Positions 62,396 through 64,000 of a DNA stretch of 64,000 nucleotides are shown one piece after another. The notes beneath the pieces are model-generated. The model did not search any database, was not told the origin of the DNA, and was given only the letters and a program-made list of their open reading frames with translations. The stretch is from positions 9,546,135 through 9,610,134 of the forward strand of contig CM055819.1 of assembly GCA_029582265.1 (NCBI GenBank), written 5' to 3'. A program made the translations under genes and the position numbers. Within the stretch, counting starts at the first letter, position 1, and every line of letters begins with the position of its first letter. This DNA comes from Zoroaster sp. YZ-2022 (taxonomy: Eukaryota; Echinodermata; Asteroidea; Forcipulatida; Zoroasteridae).

Positions 62396-62833
62396 ACTTT
62401 AGCCTTTGGATATTATACAGAATGTACTGTGGACTAGGAAACCAGTCTAATTGTAACCTTCCGCATAATGCGCACGAGACTTTGCAACTTGCATGTGCAC
62501 GACAATGAACACGTACGTGTAAGTACATACATAATGTACATGTACGTTGATGATGCGAATGTCCAATAAGGAATAAGTAACTTCACACCGGTCCGCAATT
62601 GGGTATCTGGTGGCAACGCGGTCTTTGACTCGCCCGCCGGACTAGAGATGGAAGGGTTTTGCCTCGCCCACCGCTAGTTTCACTCGCATTTGGCGAGCAG
62701 GCGACCGCTAATTCAGAACCAACTCGTGCTCATGACCGCATGCGGTAACCTATCCCAACCGGCCCTTCTCAGCTCAGGGCCACCACACGTTCAAAAGAGA
62801 GATTACATAACCTGTCCTTAATTAAATTTGGAA

Positions 62834-62910
62834 AGAATGTCGTATCCAGCCGCCACTTTTTTGACGTTTTTTATATATTTTTTTCAACCACCAACCAGTT
62901 GAAAAAGGGG
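62834..62910. repeat. Terminal fragment related to the 8281-12543 element
   Basis: Shares TTGG.AAGAATGTC.TATCC..CCGCCAC and a nearby accaaccagttgaaaaa phrase. Confidence 0.5.
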
Positions 62911-63170
62911 TCTAACGATTTTTGGGGGTACAGAAAGCAAAAGGGGGTTTAGTTCCTAGGGGGGACCAGTTTAAAAAGAAGGGGTTTAAAAAGAAGGGGT
63001 CCCCAAAAAAAATGTGTAATAAAAAAACGTTGCTCTATATATCTCCGTTTCTTATCCTCTTATCCAACTACTCCACACACCACTGCTTGTGGTTTCTATT
63101 CCATATCTGTATCTGTAGCTACTAAGAAAGGGTGAAAAAAGTTAGTGTTAGTAATCATATAACCATGTAG

Positions 63171-63253
63171 AACACTCACTGGGATTCGAACCTGTATGGG
63201 GAAATGAAAGCATGTTAAACTCACAAATGCATCACCTAAACCACTCGAGTGTG
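63171..63253 (-). repeat. Class II tRNA-like sequence (Ser-type), degenerate
   Basis: - strand: CACACTC pairs with GAGTGTT (6 of 7); GAGTGGTTTAGGTGATGCAT resembles the serine tRNA D arm; the B box is GGTTCGAATCC. The T stem does not pair and no clean anticodon loop forms, so it is a tRNA pseudogene or SINE head. Confidence 0.6.
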
Positions 63254-63599
63254 AGGCTTTAATGCCAATGAAAGTCCTTTCGTTTTATTTGACTCTACCG
63301 TCTTACTTATTACCCAGGTCACAATGAATATGTAATATTTACTGAATAAAACATTCGAATAATTATTTACTGACAATGAATTTTAATATTTATAAGTTGA
63401 ATATTTATAAGTTACTGAATAAAGTTAGCATATGTCATGATTTAATGTGTGTGAATTTCTTTGAACTATTCCATGGGAAACAGACAAGGGTGTGTAAGGA
63501 AAAAATACCAACTTCTGAATAAGAACCATTGAAAGCTCTTGTCCATTGTTCTCAAAGTGTATATAAGTACAGTCAATCAGTATTTTTTATCCACTTCAT

Positions 63600-64000
63600 A
63601 TGCGCAAGATGAGTTGTACTTGGAATATTGCGAAGTTGCTGGGGAGGCTTTCAACCCCCGTGGCAACGGCAGATTTCTGCAAGGAACGGGGCCTCATTGC
63701 TGGTGCACCGGAGTGTCGATACTGCCGGCATCCCTTGTCCTGGTCTGTGAAAGCAGACCGGGGTGACGGGTTTGCTTGGCGGTGTCACAACCAGAGGTCC
63801 CGTAACTGCAGTATCCAGCATGGCAGCTGGTTTAGCGATAGCAAGTTGTCACTGAAGAAAATCCTGGTGCTAACTTACTGCTGGGCTACAAGAATGTCAA
63901 ATGAAGCGGCACTAAGAGTCTGGTCTTGACGAAGGTGTGGCTACAGGTAGCCACACTGTCGTCGACTGGTTTACTTTTTGCCGTGAAATTTGCCTTCATG
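63600..64000 (+). pseudogene. ISXO2/Merlin-type transposase, N-terminal part, frameshifted, cut by window end
   Basis: From MRKMSCTWNIAKLL: a Zn-ribbon (CRYC..HP..WRCHNQRSRNC), SIQHGSWFSDSKLSLKKIL and LTYCWATRMSNEAALRVW. After a shift near 63927 it continues in another frame as GSHTVVDWFTFCREIC. This is the IS1595/ISXO2-like pattern seen in Merlin transposons (zinc ribbon, SWF..SKLSL, then T.VDWY.FCRE). The DDE part would lie beyond 64000. The frameshift makes this copy probably dead unless it is a sequencing error. Confidence 0.75.

Noticed and set aside
63171..63253. Functional tRNA-Ser gene
   Set aside because: The T stem does not pair and no valid anticodon loop can be drawn.

Overview
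The window is animal nuclear DNA: spliced genes with GT-AG introns, a UAU isoleucine tRNA gene with an intron, tRNA-derived SINEs, many DNA-transposon families and very many minisatellites. The protein similarities and repeat style suggest a marine invertebrate deuterostome, possibly an echinoderm. That placement is an inference; the sequence shown here does not fix the species.

Two host protein genes converge. TMF1 (TATA element modulatory factor, a Golgi coiled-coil tether) runs on the + strand from 6905 to 49450. I rebuilt 18 exons with compatible splice phases, giving about 1,154 codons, close to the vertebrate protein length. Its introns hold most of the window. ATP5PD (mitochondrial ATP synthase peripheral-stalk subunit d) runs on the - strand. 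Its last four coding exons lie at 58780-53206, and the N-terminal exon or exons were not found. A tRNA-Ile(UAU) gene with a 30-nt intron lies at 6209-6106 on the - strand.

Layout. 1-6900 is intergenic: tRNA-derived SINEs, two near-perfect palindromes and a tandem block. 7119-16557 (TMF1 intron 1) is a nest of a foldback element, a long-TIR element, a hAT-like insertion, a truncated LINE, TTAA-flanked elements and a Harbinger-like MITE. 17758-42408 carries a minisatellite or large repeat in most of the longer introns: 19-bp, (TTC)n, 33-bp, 23-bp telomere-like, 47-bp, 26-bp, 77-bp and 23-bp units, plus two hAT-like elements of about 2.3 kb with clear 8-bp target duplications. 42520-49426 (intron 17) holds a broken CR1/Jockey-type LINE with a PHD-finger ORF1, and a collapsed tyrosine-recombinase-type retroelement. 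49451-53205 has few recognisable features. 53206-58780 is ATP5PD with transposons in its introns. 58781-64000 is largely unassigned and ends in the 5' part of a frameshifted ISXO2/Merlin-type transposase.

The most interesting material is structural: hAT-like elements filled with minisatellite, a TTAA-flanked family whose end motif recurs inside a 1.9-kb telomere-like array, a minisatellite that starts exactly at a TMF1 splice donor, and a dead copy of TMF1 exon 17 two kilobases upstream of the real one.
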